A DNA stretch of 43,222 bases. It comes from JAQIBY01 sp964527535 (GTDB taxonomy: Bacteria; Bacteroidota; Bacteroidia; Bacteroidales; ML635J-15). The notes beneath the pieces were generated by a model, which was given only the letters and a program-made list of their open reading frames with translations, made no database searches and was not told where the DNA came from. The first letter of the stretch is position 1, and each line of letters opens with the position of its first letter. Positions 1 to 8,704 of the stretch are shown piece by piece. The position numbers were made by a program, and so were the translations under genes. The DNA is taken from positions 1-43,222 of the forward strand of contig CAZGPW010000177.1 in assembly GCA_964527535.1 (NCBI GenBank), read 5' to 3'.

Positions 1-18
1 TGATGACTTGTTGAGTTA

Positions 19-90
19 ATGCCGACCGACTATCAGCGTCATTATATTGGTTTTCAAAATATAATGACAATGTTGATAGCGTGTCGGTAT
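19..90. repeat. Large imperfect hairpin
   Basis: An 11-bp perfect stem (GTCATTATATT at 38-48 against AATATAATGAC at 58-68) encloses a 9-base loop. An outer imperfect arm, ATGCCGACCGACTATCAG (from 19), pairs with TTGATAGCGTGTCGGTAT (73-90) with a few mismatches and a small bulge. No coding potential was seen. It could be a structured RNA, part of a terminator of a gene to the left of the window, or the end of a small mobile element. The sequence alone does not decide. Confidence 0.5.
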
Positions 91-144
91 AATTTTAGAA
101 GCAGTGGCGAACTAAAATTATAAACTTGCCCGGCGATAGACGGG
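89..144. repeat. Two further stem-loops directly after the first hairpin
   Basis: ATAATTTTAG (89-98) pairs perfectly with CTAAAATTAT (112-121) around a 13-base loop. CCCG (129-132) then pairs with CGGG (141-144). With the 19-90 hairpin this makes three adjacent stem-loops in 150 bases. The rest of 145-442 holds no gene I can support: only a weak CCGTT/AACGG dyad near 206-217 and AT-rich sequence. Confidence 0.4.
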
Positions 145-442
145 ATTGAACACATATCGGTATAAACCATAACAGAAAGGAATTTAACCTGGAATAAAAT
201 ATTAGCCGTTTTAACGGTTGCGAACGATTTTATTGTTGATATTCAGCCTTTTACAATTTAACATAATATGGTATTATGCAGAAATTCAAACTCTTAATAT
301 TGTCTAAGAGGATCAATAACAATATTATACTGTTGAACGCAACCTGGTATCACAAAAACAGGCCCCCCTCTGCTGCTTATATCTGCAATCCCCTCAGGCA
401 GACACACCATGACGCAATTTTATCCATTTTAAGCTTTAACCA

Positions 443-994
443 TCAGAATTCCACAAAATCCCCTTCTTCAATACCATGCTTATCGCAATAACCTCCATTG
501 ACTTCCACCACATAAATAGCCGGTTTTGAGGAGGGCATGGATTCATCTGACAGGGTGCCGGTGTTTTTGTAAATGCTGACAATTTCACCGCGGGAATTGG
601 CGTAAATGATATCCAACGGAATGATGGTGTTACGCATCCAAAATGCCTGAATGCGTTCCTGTTCAAACAAGAATAACATCCCGACGGTATCCGGCATTTC
701 AGGACGGAACATCAGGCCGAGCGCCCTTTCGAATTCCGTGTCGGCGATTTCAACATCAACTGTACTGATGAGTTCATTGGTTTCTCCGTCAATAAACTTG
801 ACTTCGCCTTCTTTTTTATACACAGGCGGGTTATCAAAAGAATAATTGTGGTTTTGGGGCTCAACCAGTTTTGGTGGTGTCCCAAGGTCGGGACGCGGCA
901 ATTTTTTTTCATGGAAAAAGGCAAAATAAACGATTATACTTGCCACCACGATGAGTGTTCCAATTATAAATGTCTGCTTTTTTTTTGATTTCAT
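443..994 (-). CDS. Membrane-anchored DUF192 family protein
   Basis: A 183-residue protein with one N-terminal hydrophobic segment (about residues 9-28) and a DUF192 domain from about residue 62 to the end. Recognisable family blocks are RALGLMFRPEMPDTVGMLF, then FWMRNTIIPLDIIY, then the closing GIEEGDFVEF. The family is a small beta-rich fold of unproven biochemical role, usually exported or membrane-bound, which fits the anchor. It is the last gene of a minus-strand operon, 12 bases after the ABC exporter stop. The start ATG at 994 gives the basic KSKKK stretch before the membrane segment, as expected for an inward N-terminus. The family assignment is firm; the function is not known. Confidence 0.88.
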   Translation of the reverse strand: MKSKKKQTFIIGTLIVVASIIVYFAFFHEKKLPRPDLGTPPKLVEPQNHNYSFDNPPVYKKEGEVKFIDGETNELISTVDVEIADTEFERALGLMFRPEMPDTVGMLFLFEQERIQAFWMRNTIIPLDIIYANSRGEIVSIYKNTGTLSDESMPSSKPAIYVVEVNGGYCDKHGIEEGDFVEF

Positions 995-1006
995 GATAAC
1001 ATCGTG

Positions 1007-2821
1007 TTAGGTCATTTGCATATAATACAGTTTGGTATAAATCCCATCAAGTTCAAGCAATTGTTTGTGTTTTCCGCGCTCCACAATTTCACCGTCTTTC
1101 ATAACGCATATTTCATCGGCGTTTTTGACGGTGGATAACCTGTGAGCAATCACCAGCGAGGTGCGGTTTTCCATCAGTTTATCCAACGCCTCCTGCACAA
1201 GCCTTTCAGATTCTGTATCCAGTGATGATGTTGCCTCGTCAAGTATCATGATGGGCGGATTTTTCAGTATCGCCCGTGCAATGCTGAGGCGCTGCCGTTG
1301 TCCGCCGGAAAGTTTTCCTCCGCAATCACCAATGGTTGTATCGTATCCGTTTTCTGTTGCTATGATAAAATCATGAGCGTTGGCTGTTTTGGCTGCTGCC
1401 ATGATATCTTTGTCCTTTACGTGGTCTGTACCAAAGGCAATGTTGTTGGCAAAACTGTCATTGAAAAGTATCGGGTTTTGATTCACATACCCGATGAGTG
1501 CCCGCAGGTCACCCATTGAAATATCCTTAATGTTGATGCCGTCAATTAATATTTCGCCTTCTTTTAAATCATAAAAACGAGGCAACAGGTCTGCCAGTGT
1601 GGTTTTCCCTGACCCTGACTGACCTACCAGCGCAATGTTTTGTCCACGTTTTATTTTCAGATTGATGTTTTTAAGCACAGGGACATTTGCATAGGCAAAG
1701 TTTACATTTTTGTATTCAATGGAATCTTTAAAATCAACTTTTTTTACCGGATGCACAGGGTCCTGAATTATATTTTTTGCTTTTAGAATTTCATTGATAC
1801 GGTCAACGGAGGCCATGCCTTTTTGGACGTTGTACATGGCGGTACTCAGGTTTTTAGATGGGGTTATAACCTGTGAAAAAATCAACAAATAACCAATAAG
1901 TACACTGGATTCCATCTCCCCGGAAACAAGGACAATTCTCCCGCCGTACCACATTACAAATACAATGGTTGCCGTGGCAAGAAATTCTGTCAGTGGCGAT
2001 GCCAGCGCCCTGCGACGGTTTATTTTATTCATTACATGCGTATAGCCTTTATTGGCATGAAAAAACCTGCTTTCCTGTTGCTTCTCGGCATTAAACGCTT
2101 TAATTATTTGCAGTCCTGATAAGCTTTCTTCTATCATTGACATCAGGCCTCCCATCCGGCGTTGCCCCTCCTGGGATTTCCGCCGCAGGGATTTTCCCAC
2201 ACGCCCGATAAGCAGTCCTGCCAAAGGCAACACAATCAACACAAATAACGTGAGCTTTACATTGAATAGGAAAAGCGCAGTCATGAAAGCTATGATTTTG
2301 ATGGGATCACGAAACAACAAGGTCAGAGAGCTGATGATGGATACCTCGATTTCCTGTACATCGTTTGTCATTCGCGCCATGATATTGCCTTTTTTATCTT
2401 CGCTGAAATACCCCAGGTGCAGGCTCGTAATTTTCCGGTACAATTTATTCCTGATGTCCCTGACAACACCATTTCGCACCGGCACCATAAAATAATTTGC
2501 AAAATACCATGTACTGGTCTTTAACAAGGTAGCAAAAGTGACAAGCATGCCAAGAAACACAAGCGCAGTCAGGCTCCCTTTGTTTATGATGATCTGACTA
2601 AGCCAATATTCAAAATTATGTATAATGACATCTGAATTCAGTGCCCATGGTTTCATTTCCATTACCATTTCCTGCTGATTAAACAACACACTGAGAAAAG
2701 GAATCACCATTCCAAATGAAAACAAGGCAAACAAGGTGCTCAGAATATTCAGAATGATATTCATTAAAGCCTTGTATTTGTATGGCCATATATATTTAAA
2801 TATGCGCATTAAATCTTTCAT
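1007..2821 (-). CDS. ABC exporter, fused membrane and ATPase domains (MsbA-like)
   Basis: A 604-residue half-transporter with the usual exporter layout: a six-helix membrane domain (roughly residues 15-330) followed by a nucleotide-binding domain. The ATPase motifs are complete: Walker A GQSGSGKTT near residue 395, signature LSGGQRQRLSIARA, Walker B IMILDEATSSLD and H-loop IAHRLST. Length and order match the MsbA/lipid-flippase and multidrug exporter group. It presumably works as a homodimer in the inner membrane. Its substrate cannot be read from the sequence, and lipid A export is only one option. It is joined to purB by a one-base TGATG stop-start overlap, so the two are probably cotranslated. 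Confidence 0.93.
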   Translation of the reverse strand: MKDLMRIFKYIWPYKYKALMNIILNILSTLFALFSFGMVIPFLSVLFNQQEMVMEMKPWALNSDVIIHNFEYWLSQIIINKGSLTALVFLGMLVTFATLLKTSTWYFANYFMVPVRNGVVRDIRNKLYRKITSLHLGYFSEDKKGNIMARMTNDVQEIEVSIISSLTLLFRDPIKIIAFMTALFLFNVKLTLFVLIVLPLAGLLIGRVGKSLRRKSQEGQRRMGGLMSMIEESLSGLQIIKAFNAEKQQESRFFHANKGYTHVMNKINRRRALASPLTEFLATATIVFVMWYGGRIVLVSGEMESSVLIGYLLIFSQVITPSKNLSTAMYNVQKGMASVDRINEILKAKNIIQDPVHPVKKVDFKDSIEYKNVNFAYANVPVLKNINLKIKRGQNIALVGQSGSGKTTLADLLPRFYDLKEGEILIDGINIKDISMGDLRALIGYVNQNPILFNDSFANNIAFGTDHVKDKDIMAAAKTANAHDFIIATENGYDTTIGDCGGKLSGGQRQRLSIARAILKNPPIMILDEATSSLDTESERLVQEALDKLMENRTSLVIAHRLSTVKNADEICVMKDGEIVERGKHKQLLELDGIYTKLYYMQMT

Positions 2822-4164
2822 CAGCGACCCAGGTAATTTTGCGGGGTAATGTTTTTCATTTCTTTTTTCACTACATCAGAAACATCCAAACCATCAATAA
2901 AATTGTGTAAAGCAGCCTTATTTATCTTTTTACCTGTGCGGGTCAGGGATTTTAATGTTTCGTATGGCCGGGGATAAGCTTCCCGCCGCAGAATATTCTG
3001 AATGGCTTCTGCTATCACAACCCAGTTGTTTTCAAGGTCTGTTGCTATTTTTTCTTCATTTAACACCAGTTTATCCAGGCCTTTTACAATGGATTTTACC
3101 GCTATCAGAGTGTAAGCAAAAGGCAGTCCGATGTTTCTCAATACCGTTGAGTCGGTCAGGTCACGTTGCAAACGGCTGACGGGCAATTTTTCACTCAGAT
3201 GGCCGGCGATGGCATTGCTCATCCCCAGGTTGCCCTCAGCGTTTTCAAAATCTATTGGATTTACTTTATGTGGCATGGCGGATGATCCCACTTCCCCCGC
3301 TTTGATTTTTTGTTTAAAATAATCCATGGATATGTATGTCCAGATATCACGACACAGGTCTGTCAATATAACATTGATGCGTTTCATGTTGTCAAAAAAG
3401 GCTGCTGTATGATCGTAATGTTCGATTTGTGTGGTGGGAAAAGAACGTTTCAGCCCCAGGTTTTTGCGGACAAAGTCATCTGCAAAGCTGTGCCAGTCAA
3501 TCACGGGATAAGCTGCATAATGTGCATTGAAATTTCCGGTAGCACCGCCGAATTTAGCTGCAAAGGGAATGTTTTTCATCGTTTTGAGCTGTTCTATTAT
3601 TCGCACAGAAAACACACTCAGCTCTTTCCCGAGGCGCGTTGGGCTTGCAGGTTGCCCGTGGGTGCGTGCCAGCATAGGGACATCACTCCATTTTTGAATT
3701 AACACCTCAAGCGCATTTAACAACTCTTCCATGGCAGGCAGATACACATCATTAAATGCCCGTTTTATTGACAAAGGAATGGCTGTGTTGTTTATATCCT
3801 GTGATGTCAGCCCAAAATGCACAAACTCTTTATATTTTTCCATGCCCAGTTCATCAAACCAGTTTTTGAGAAAATATTCCACTGCTTTTACGTCATGGTT
3901 TGTGGTGGCTTCTGTCTTTTTTACCGTTTCTGCATCTTCGTCACTGAAATTTTGCAGTTTTTTTTCCAGTTGTTTGAGTTGTTCCTGTTTTACATCTTTA
4001 AGCTGTAGCAGCGGAATCTGACACAGCGCCTTAAAATATTGTATTTCTGTATTCAGCCTGTAATGAATCAGGGCTTTTTCAGAAAAATAATCCTGCAACA
4101 ATTGCGTCTTTTCATGGTAGCGGCCATCAACCGGGCCAATGGCATTCAAAGCTGACTTTGTCAT
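2821..4164 (-). CDS. purB: Adenylosuccinate lyase
   Basis: A 447-residue enzyme of the fumarase/aspartase superfamily. It cleaves SAICAR to AICAR and adenylosuccinate to AMP in purine synthesis. Superfamily signatures are present: TSQDINNTAIP, the histidine-bearing RTHGQPASPT and the mobile active-site loop GSSAMPHKVNPIDFENAEG. The N-terminal block ALNAIGPVDGRYHEKTQ is typical of the PurB subgroup close to the E. coli enzyme, and length is normal (about 450). It is the first gene of the purB-ABC-DUF192 operon. A TACCTTTG box lies 21 bases upstream of the ATG and matches the Bacteroidota -7 consensus. Confidence 0.96.
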   Translation of the reverse strand: MTKSALNAIGPVDGRYHEKTQLLQDYFSEKALIHYRLNTEIQYFKALCQIPLLQLKDVKQEQLKQLEKKLQNFSDEDAETVKKTEATTNHDVKAVEYFLKNWFDELGMEKYKEFVHFGLTSQDINNTAIPLSIKRAFNDVYLPAMEELLNALEVLIQKWSDVPMLARTHGQPASPTRLGKELSVFSVRIIEQLKTMKNIPFAAKFGGATGNFNAHYAAYPVIDWHSFADDFVRKNLGLKRSFPTTQIEHYDHTAAFFDNMKRINVILTDLCRDIWTYISMDYFKQKIKAGEVGSSAMPHKVNPIDFENAEGNLGMSNAIAGHLSEKLPVSRLQRDLTDSTVLRNIGLPFAYTLIAVKSIVKGLDKLVLNEEKIATDLENNWVVIAEAIQNILRREAYPRPYETLKSLTRTGKKINKAALHNFIDGLDVSDVVKKEMKNITPQNYLGR

Positions 4165-4184
4165 AACATTCAGATTTTATTTGC

Positions 4185-4192
4185 CAAAGGTA
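4185..4192 (-). promoter_or_regulatory. Candidate -7 promoter box for purB operon
   Basis: Read on the minus strand, the sequence is TACCTTTG, a full match to the Bacteroidota TAnnTTTG -7 element, 21 bases before the purB start codon. I see no convincing TTG at the -33 spacing, so this is a half-supported promoter. Confidence 0.4.
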
Positions 4193-4303
4193 GAAAAAAT
4201 ATGCATATTGCGTTTCGTTTGAACGGGGTTTAACGTATTATCTGTAGAGATTACCCTGTCAATAAAACATGTGATTTGATTTTATGGTTTGTTTGCAAGA
4301 TTC

Positions 4304-5059
4304 ATGAGCAAAAAAACACGAATATCAGCGGTTGATTTCCTGAACACCCTTCCTTTCCAGTACGGGTTGGAGCATTCAGACTTTATTGCTTCAAACGCCA
4401 ATATAAGTTTTGATATTCCATCGGTGTGCGCTGCAAAATTAAAGCATGGCGAAGTTGATATCGGACTGGTTCCCATTGCCGTATTACCGGAACTGAATAA
4501 TTATGAGATTATATCCGATTATTGCCTTGGAGCAAAAAAACAAATTGATTCTGTGTTTCTTTTCGGACAAAAACCGGTAAGTGATATGTCGGAAATTTTA
4601 CTTGATTACCGCTCCCGAACCTCTGTTAATCTTGTACGCATCCTTGCCAACGAGCTTTGGCTCATCAATCCCAAATGGACACAAGCAGAACGTGGATACG
4701 AAGGTAAAATTGAAAATAACACCGGTGGCGTCATCATTGGCGATAAAGCACTTGAGTTATCCAATCATTTTCCATACCGGTATGATCTGGCAGAAGCATG
4801 GCACACCCTTACCGGTAAAGAATTTGTGTTTGCAGCCTGGGCCAGCAACAAAAAATTATCCGGGTTTTTTAAAAAAGAATTTAATGTATCTTTGCATCAC
4901 GGAATCAATCATATAGATGACGCTTTGAAAACATCAGGTAATAAATACAACCACCTGCCCGCTGAAATGTACCTGAAGCACAGGCTGGATTATCATTGGA
5001 ATGAGTCAAAAGAGCAGGCAATGCATCTTTTTTTAAAAAAAAACAAAAACATTCAATAA
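4304..5059 (+). CDS. mqnA: Chorismate dehydratase of the futalosine pathway
   Basis: A 251-residue protein of the MqnA/MqnD periplasmic-binding-like fold. MqnA removes water from chorismate to give 3-enolpyruvyl-benzoate, the first step of menaquinone synthesis by the futalosine route. Family marks are the opening RISAVDFLNTLPFQYGL, the block DIGLVPIAVLPEL, the LDYRSRTSVNLVRIL stretch and IIGDKALEL. The ATG at 4304 is preferred: an in-frame TTG at 4289 only adds FARF, and the family usually begins just before the RISAV strand. It is divergent from purB and is followed 40 bases later by a secreted propeller protein. No other mqn gene is in the window. MqnD is the main alternative, but SAV-LNT-PF and the 251-aa length favour MqnA. 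Confidence 0.9.
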   Translation: MSKKTRISAVDFLNTLPFQYGLEHSDFIASNANISFDIPSVCAAKLKHGEVDIGLVPIAVLPELNNYEIISDYCLGAKKQIDSVFLFGQKPVSDMSEILLDYRSRTSVNLVRILANELWLINPKWTQAERGYEGKIENNTGGVIIGDKALELSNHFPYRYDLAEAWHTLTGKEFVFAAWASNKKLSGFFKKEFNVSLHHGINHIDDALKTSGNKYNHLPAEMYLKHRLDYHWNESKEQAMHLFLKKNKNIQ

Positions 5060-5099
5060 AACTTTTCTTATTTTAGTTCTGAAAACAAACAACATAACC

Positions 5100-6803
5100 A
5101 TGCTCATGAAAATTCAACGCATTATCATCTTACTATCGGCTTTTTGTTTCTTTTGTCCTGCTTTATCAGCACAAAACACAAACAAACCGGACACCAGTAA
5201 ACCCAGAAACATTAAATTTCAGATGGCACAGGCCCGCATGAAATTTAATAACGATAATTACCCGGGGGCACTAAAAATGTATGAAGGCATGATGGAAACC
5301 AATCCCAATGACATTACCCTGAACTATAGGCTTGGGGAATGTTATTTTGTTATGGACAGATTTGAGGACGCCATCCCGCCGCTGGAAAAAGGTGCCGAAT
5401 CAGGAAGCGAAGATTTTGAGATGCTTGACTTTTATTTGGCACGCTCATATCAAAAAACACAGCGGTTTAAAAAGGCAAAAGAACATTACAAAAAACACCT
5501 CAGTGCCCTTTCGGAAGAAGATGAAGCGGAAACCGATCCTGCTACCGTATATTTAAACAAGGTCAATAATGCCATCCGCTTGATGGATGATGAAGTTGAT
5601 GTGGAGATAGCCAACATGGGAAAAACCATCAATTCAAAATACGTGGATGCCAATCCTTCTATCACTGCTGATGAAACTGTATTGATTTTTACGACAAGAC
5701 GCCCTGAAAGCAGCAAAACCCTGAAAGACCCGGTAACTGGCGAATATTTTGACAACATATATATATCCCACAAACAAAAAGACGGAACCTGGTCCGAAGC
5801 CAAACCCATTCCCGGGGAAATCAATACGCCTGATGCATACGAAGCCAACACCAGCATCTCTCCCGATGGTAAAACCATTTTTCTTTACATGAATATCGCT
5901 GGCATAACCCAGAGCGGTGATATATATGTATCCCACAAAAACAATGAAGGAACATGGACAAAACCGGAACCACTGAGAGAGCATTCACCCTCTGGATTTT
6001 TCAATAAAATTGCCCATGGATTTGATGTGCTTTTTCATGGCGAAAAATCCATTAATTCCAGTTATTTTGAAACATCTGCCTGCATTACTGCCGACAACAA
6101 CAGCCTTTATTTCATCAGTGAACGGCAAAAGAAAGGCCTCGGACAAGGAGATATATGGGTGGCTCATAAAATTGGAGGGGGATGGAGTGTTCCCAGAAAT
6201 TTAGGTAAAAATATCAATACCCCTGACGATGAAATATCCGTATTTATCCATCCCGATGGAAACACCATGTTTTACGCTTCCAACGGAAAACATTCCATGG
6301 GTGGGTATGATATATTAATGAGCAGAAAAGTTGACGGCAAATGGTCTAAGCCTGTTAACCTGGGATATCCCATCAACACCCCTTACGACGAATTTCATTT
6401 TGTTTTATCGGCAGATGGAAACACCGCTTACATCTCAAGCAACCGGGAAACCAGTATGGGCAAAACAGATATATTTACCATTGATATGAAACAATATTTT
6501 GATTCAAAGGAAACCGGATTTAAACAACCAAAACTGGCAGTGGTAAAGGGCTCTATAATTGACGAAAATAAAAATCCCATCACCACGGAAATAGATATTT
6601 CAGACGCCGAAACAGGAGAACATATTACCTCTATTATGTCAGATAAAAGCGGCGAATATTTTATCACACTTTCAAAAGGAAGGGATTATATATTATTCAT
6701 AAGCCATAAAGACATGGAACCCGTTGCTAAAACAGTTTCCGTTCCCAAAGGAGATGCTTCTGAAAACATAAAAACATGGCATTTTATTTTAAATAAGAAA
6801 TAA
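5100..6803 (+). CDS. Secreted TPR / PD40 beta-propeller protein with CarboxypepD_reg-like C-terminus
   Basis: A 567-residue protein with a signal peptide ending near ALSAQ (residue 25). TPR-like helices follow at about residues 40-130. A set of WD40-like PD40 propeller blades spans about 175-475, seen as repeats such as NPSITADETVLIFTTRR, SISPDGKTIFLY, FIHPDGNTMFYASNG and VLSADGNTAYISSNR. A C-terminal beta-sandwich resembling CarboxypepD_reg begins near 510 (VVKGSIIDENKNPI). The order TPR-propeller-CRD matches T9SS-associated proteins of the PorE type and related OmpA-family proteins, but the final OmpA peptidoglycan-binding domain is absent here. A periplasmic or outer-membrane scaffolding role is an inference. 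The next gene (NfeD) starts 3 bases after the stop. The ATG at 5106 (MKIQR) is an equally good start. Confidence 0.85.
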   Translation: MLMKIQRIIILLSAFCFFCPALSAQNTNKPDTSKPRNIKFQMAQARMKFNNDNYPGALKMYEGMMETNPNDITLNYRLGECYFVMDRFEDAIPPLEKGAESGSEDFEMLDFYLARSYQKTQRFKKAKEHYKKHLSALSEEDEAETDPATVYLNKVNNAIRLMDDEVDVEIANMGKTINSKYVDANPSITADETVLIFTTRRPESSKTLKDPVTGEYFDNIYISHKQKDGTWSEAKPIPGEINTPDAYEANTSISPDGKTIFLYMNIAGITQSGDIYVSHKNNEGTWTKPEPLREHSPSGFFNKIAHGFDVLFHGEKSINSSYFETSACITADNNSLYFISERQKKGLGQGDIWVAHKIGGGWSVPRNLGKNINTPDDEISVFIHPDGNTMFYASNGKHSMGGYDILMSRKVDGKWSKPVNLGYPINTPYDEFHFVLSADGNTAYISSNRETSMGKTDIFTIDMKQYFDSKETGFKQPKLAVVKGSIIDENKNPITTEIDISDAETGEHITSIMSDKSGEYFITLSKGRDYILFISHKDMEPVAKTVSVPKGDASENIKTWHFILNKK

Positions 6804-6806
6804 ACC

Positions 6807-8252
6807 ATGAAGCTTAGCCATTACAAATTCATTTCATTGCTGGTATCATTGCTTTTGCTTCTTAACAGCAATATCATAGCTCAGGAAAACATAAACAAAG
6901 ACACAACAGCCCAAAAAGGTTATTTGGTTTATAAGCTTGAAATCTTTGAAAACATCAGCATGTCAGCCTGGCAAAACACCAAGCAGGCTTTCAATGAAGC
7001 CGACAGCCTGGAAGCCGATATTTTTCTTGTTCACATGAACACCTACGGGGGTTTGGTGGTAGCAGCCGATTCAATACGTACCGCCTTTCTGAATGCTGAC
7101 ATGCCTGTATGGGTTTATATTGATAACAACGCGGCCTCAGCAGGAGCGCTAATTTCCATTGCCTGTGATAAAATATTCATGAAAGAAGGCAGCAGCATCG
7201 GAGCTGCAACGGTTGTCAGCCAGGATGGCAAAGCCATGCCGGACAAATACCAGTCGTATATGCGCTCCACCATGCGCTCCACTGCGGAAGCCCAGGGAAA
7301 AGACACCATCATTAAAGGCCGGGATACAACTTATGTATGGAAACGCGACCCTGCCATTGCTGAAGCTATGGTGGATCCGGATGTTTACATCCCGGGGTTG
7401 ATTGACTCAACCAAAGTGCTTTCTTTTACTGCCAGCGAAGCTGTTAACCATGGCTTTTGTGACGGTATTTATCCTGATATTACAACGCTGCTGCACAAAC
7501 AAGGCATCAGCGATTACGAAACCAAAACCTTCAAGCCCACTTTTATGGATAAACTACTGGGTTTTCTTACCAGCCCGGGATTTCAGGGAGTTTTGGTCAT
7601 GCTTATCATTGGGGGTTTGTATTTTGAACTGCAATCTCCCGGCATCGGGTTTCCGTTTATCATAGCCGTAGCCGCAGCCTTGCTGTATTTTGCACCCGCC
7701 TACATCGAAGGGCTCGCAGGGCACTGGGAAATTCTTCTTTTTATTGTCGGTGTTATCCTGATAGCAGTCGAAATATTTGTCATCCCGGGTTTTGGGGTTG
7801 CCGGCATATTGGGAATTGCTGCTCTTATCACAGGGCTGGCTTTGTCAATGGTCGGGAAATACGAAATCAGGCCACCTGGTGGAGAAATCAACCTGGCCCC
7901 TCTTGTCAAAGCCCTGGCTGTTGTTGTTGTGGCATCTATCCTGTCGTTTTTCTCGTCAATATGGTTGTCAGGTAAACTTTTCGGGCAATCCACGCGCTTA
8001 TTCGGCTCACTGGCACTGGATGCCACGCAAAAAACAGAGGAAGGCTACATCAGCATTGACAACACATGGCGTAAGGTGATCGGAAAAACAGGCACGGCTG
8101 TATCCGACCTCAGGCCATCGGGAAAAATAGAAATTGATGAAAAAATATACGACGCTAAAGCAATAAATGGCTATATCGAACGGGATAGTTCCGTTATTGT
8201 CAAGCGTTTTGAAACCGGACAACTATATGTTGAGTTAACTGAAACAGAATAA
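6807..8252 (+). CDS. Long-form NfeD family membrane serine protease
   Basis: A 481-residue protein with a signal peptide (about 1-26) and a ClpP/SppA-like serine protease domain at about 38-235. The nucleophile region is NNAASAGALISIACDKIF and the oxyanion-side block is MNTYGGLVVAADSI. Hydrophobic segments lie at roughly 250-395, and a C-terminal NfeD OB-fold begins near 415 (RKVIGKTGTAVSDLRPSGKI). This is the complete two-part NfeD (NfeD1b type), which in other bacteria pairs with flotillin/SPFH membrane proteins. No SPFH gene is seen beside it. The protease domain may carry an insertion around AQGKDTIIKGRDTTYVWKRD. It sits 3 bases after the propeller gene and 8 bases before the GNAT gene, so it is part of a tight operon. 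Confidence 0.92.
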   Translation: MKLSHYKFISLLVSLLLLLNSNIIAQENINKDTTAQKGYLVYKLEIFENISMSAWQNTKQAFNEADSLEADIFLVHMNTYGGLVVAADSIRTAFLNADMPVWVYIDNNAASAGALISIACDKIFMKEGSSIGAATVVSQDGKAMPDKYQSYMRSTMRSTAEAQGKDTIIKGRDTTYVWKRDPAIAEAMVDPDVYIPGLIDSTKVLSFTASEAVNHGFCDGIYPDITTLLHKQGISDYETKTFKPTFMDKLLGFLTSPGFQGVLVMLIIGGLYFELQSPGIGFPFIIAVAAALLYFAPAYIEGLAGHWEILLFIVGVILIAVEIFVIPGFGVAGILGIAALITGLALSMVGKYEIRPPGGEINLAPLVKALAVVVVASILSFFSSIWLSGKLFGQSTRLFGSLALDATQKTEEGYISIDNTWRKVIGKTGTAVSDLRPSGKIEIDEKIYDAKAINGYIERDSSVIVKRFETGQLYVELTETE

Positions 8253-8260
8253 TTATCATA

Positions 8261-8704
8261 ATGGCACAATTTGTTCGTGAATTTAAAGAAGAAGATTATC
8301 AGGATGTACTTCATGTCTGGCATGAAACAGACATGGGAGGCGAACATCGTGGAGATAATCTTGATGTAATTGAGGATTCCATCAACTTTGGTGGAAAAAT
8401 ATTTATCCTCGAAGATGATGATCACGGCATCATCGGCACCTCATGGATAACCAACGATCAACGCAGGCTTTACCTTCATCATTTTGGCATATTGCCGGAA
8501 TTTCAGGGAAAAGGGTACAGCCACATTCTCATGGAAAAAAGCATGGAGTTTGCTATGGATGAGGGCTTGCAGATCAAATTGGAGGTAGGTCGTAACAATC
8601 ACACAGCAAAAAATCTGTATAAGAAATACGGTTTTAAGTATCTGGGTGACTACGATGTTTACATTGTTCGCAATCCGGAGGACATAAACCTCAACGATCT
8701 GTGA
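8261..8704 (+). CDS. GNAT family N-acetyltransferase
   Basis: A 147-residue single-domain acetyltransferase. The acetyl-CoA pyrophosphate loop is visible in FGILPEFQGKGYSHILM (Q-G-K-G-Y), preceded by the beta-4 strand RRLYLHH. It is followed by the usual late motif LEVGRNNHTAKNLYKKYGFKYLGDYDVY. The acceptor substrate is unknown. Overall shape and the N-H-A-x-x-L-Y-K-K-Y-G-F block resemble RimI-like enzymes, but nothing points to ribosomal protein S18 in particular. Its stop overlaps the GTG start of the MATE gene by four bases (GTGA), which implies coupled translation. Confidence 0.88.
   Translation: MAQFVREFKEEDYQDVLHVWHETDMGGEHRGDNLDVIEDSINFGGKIFILEDDDHGIIGTSWITNDQRRLYLHHFGILPEFQGKGYSHILMEKSMEFAMDEGLQIKLEVGRNNHTAKNLYKKYGFKYLGDYDVYIVRNPEDINLNDL

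Noticed and set aside
1..150. tmRNA, RNase P RNA or SRP RNA at the left edge
   Set aside because: None of the conserved sequence blocks of these RNAs was found; only generic hairpins are visible.
276..491. Plus-strand 71-codon ORF
   Set aside because: No family resemblance, and it runs into the 3' end of the DUF192 gene on the other strand; composition looks like chance.
3310..3702. Plus-strand 130-codon ORF inside purB
   Set aside because: Fully antisense to a strongly conserved enzyme gene; a frame shadow.
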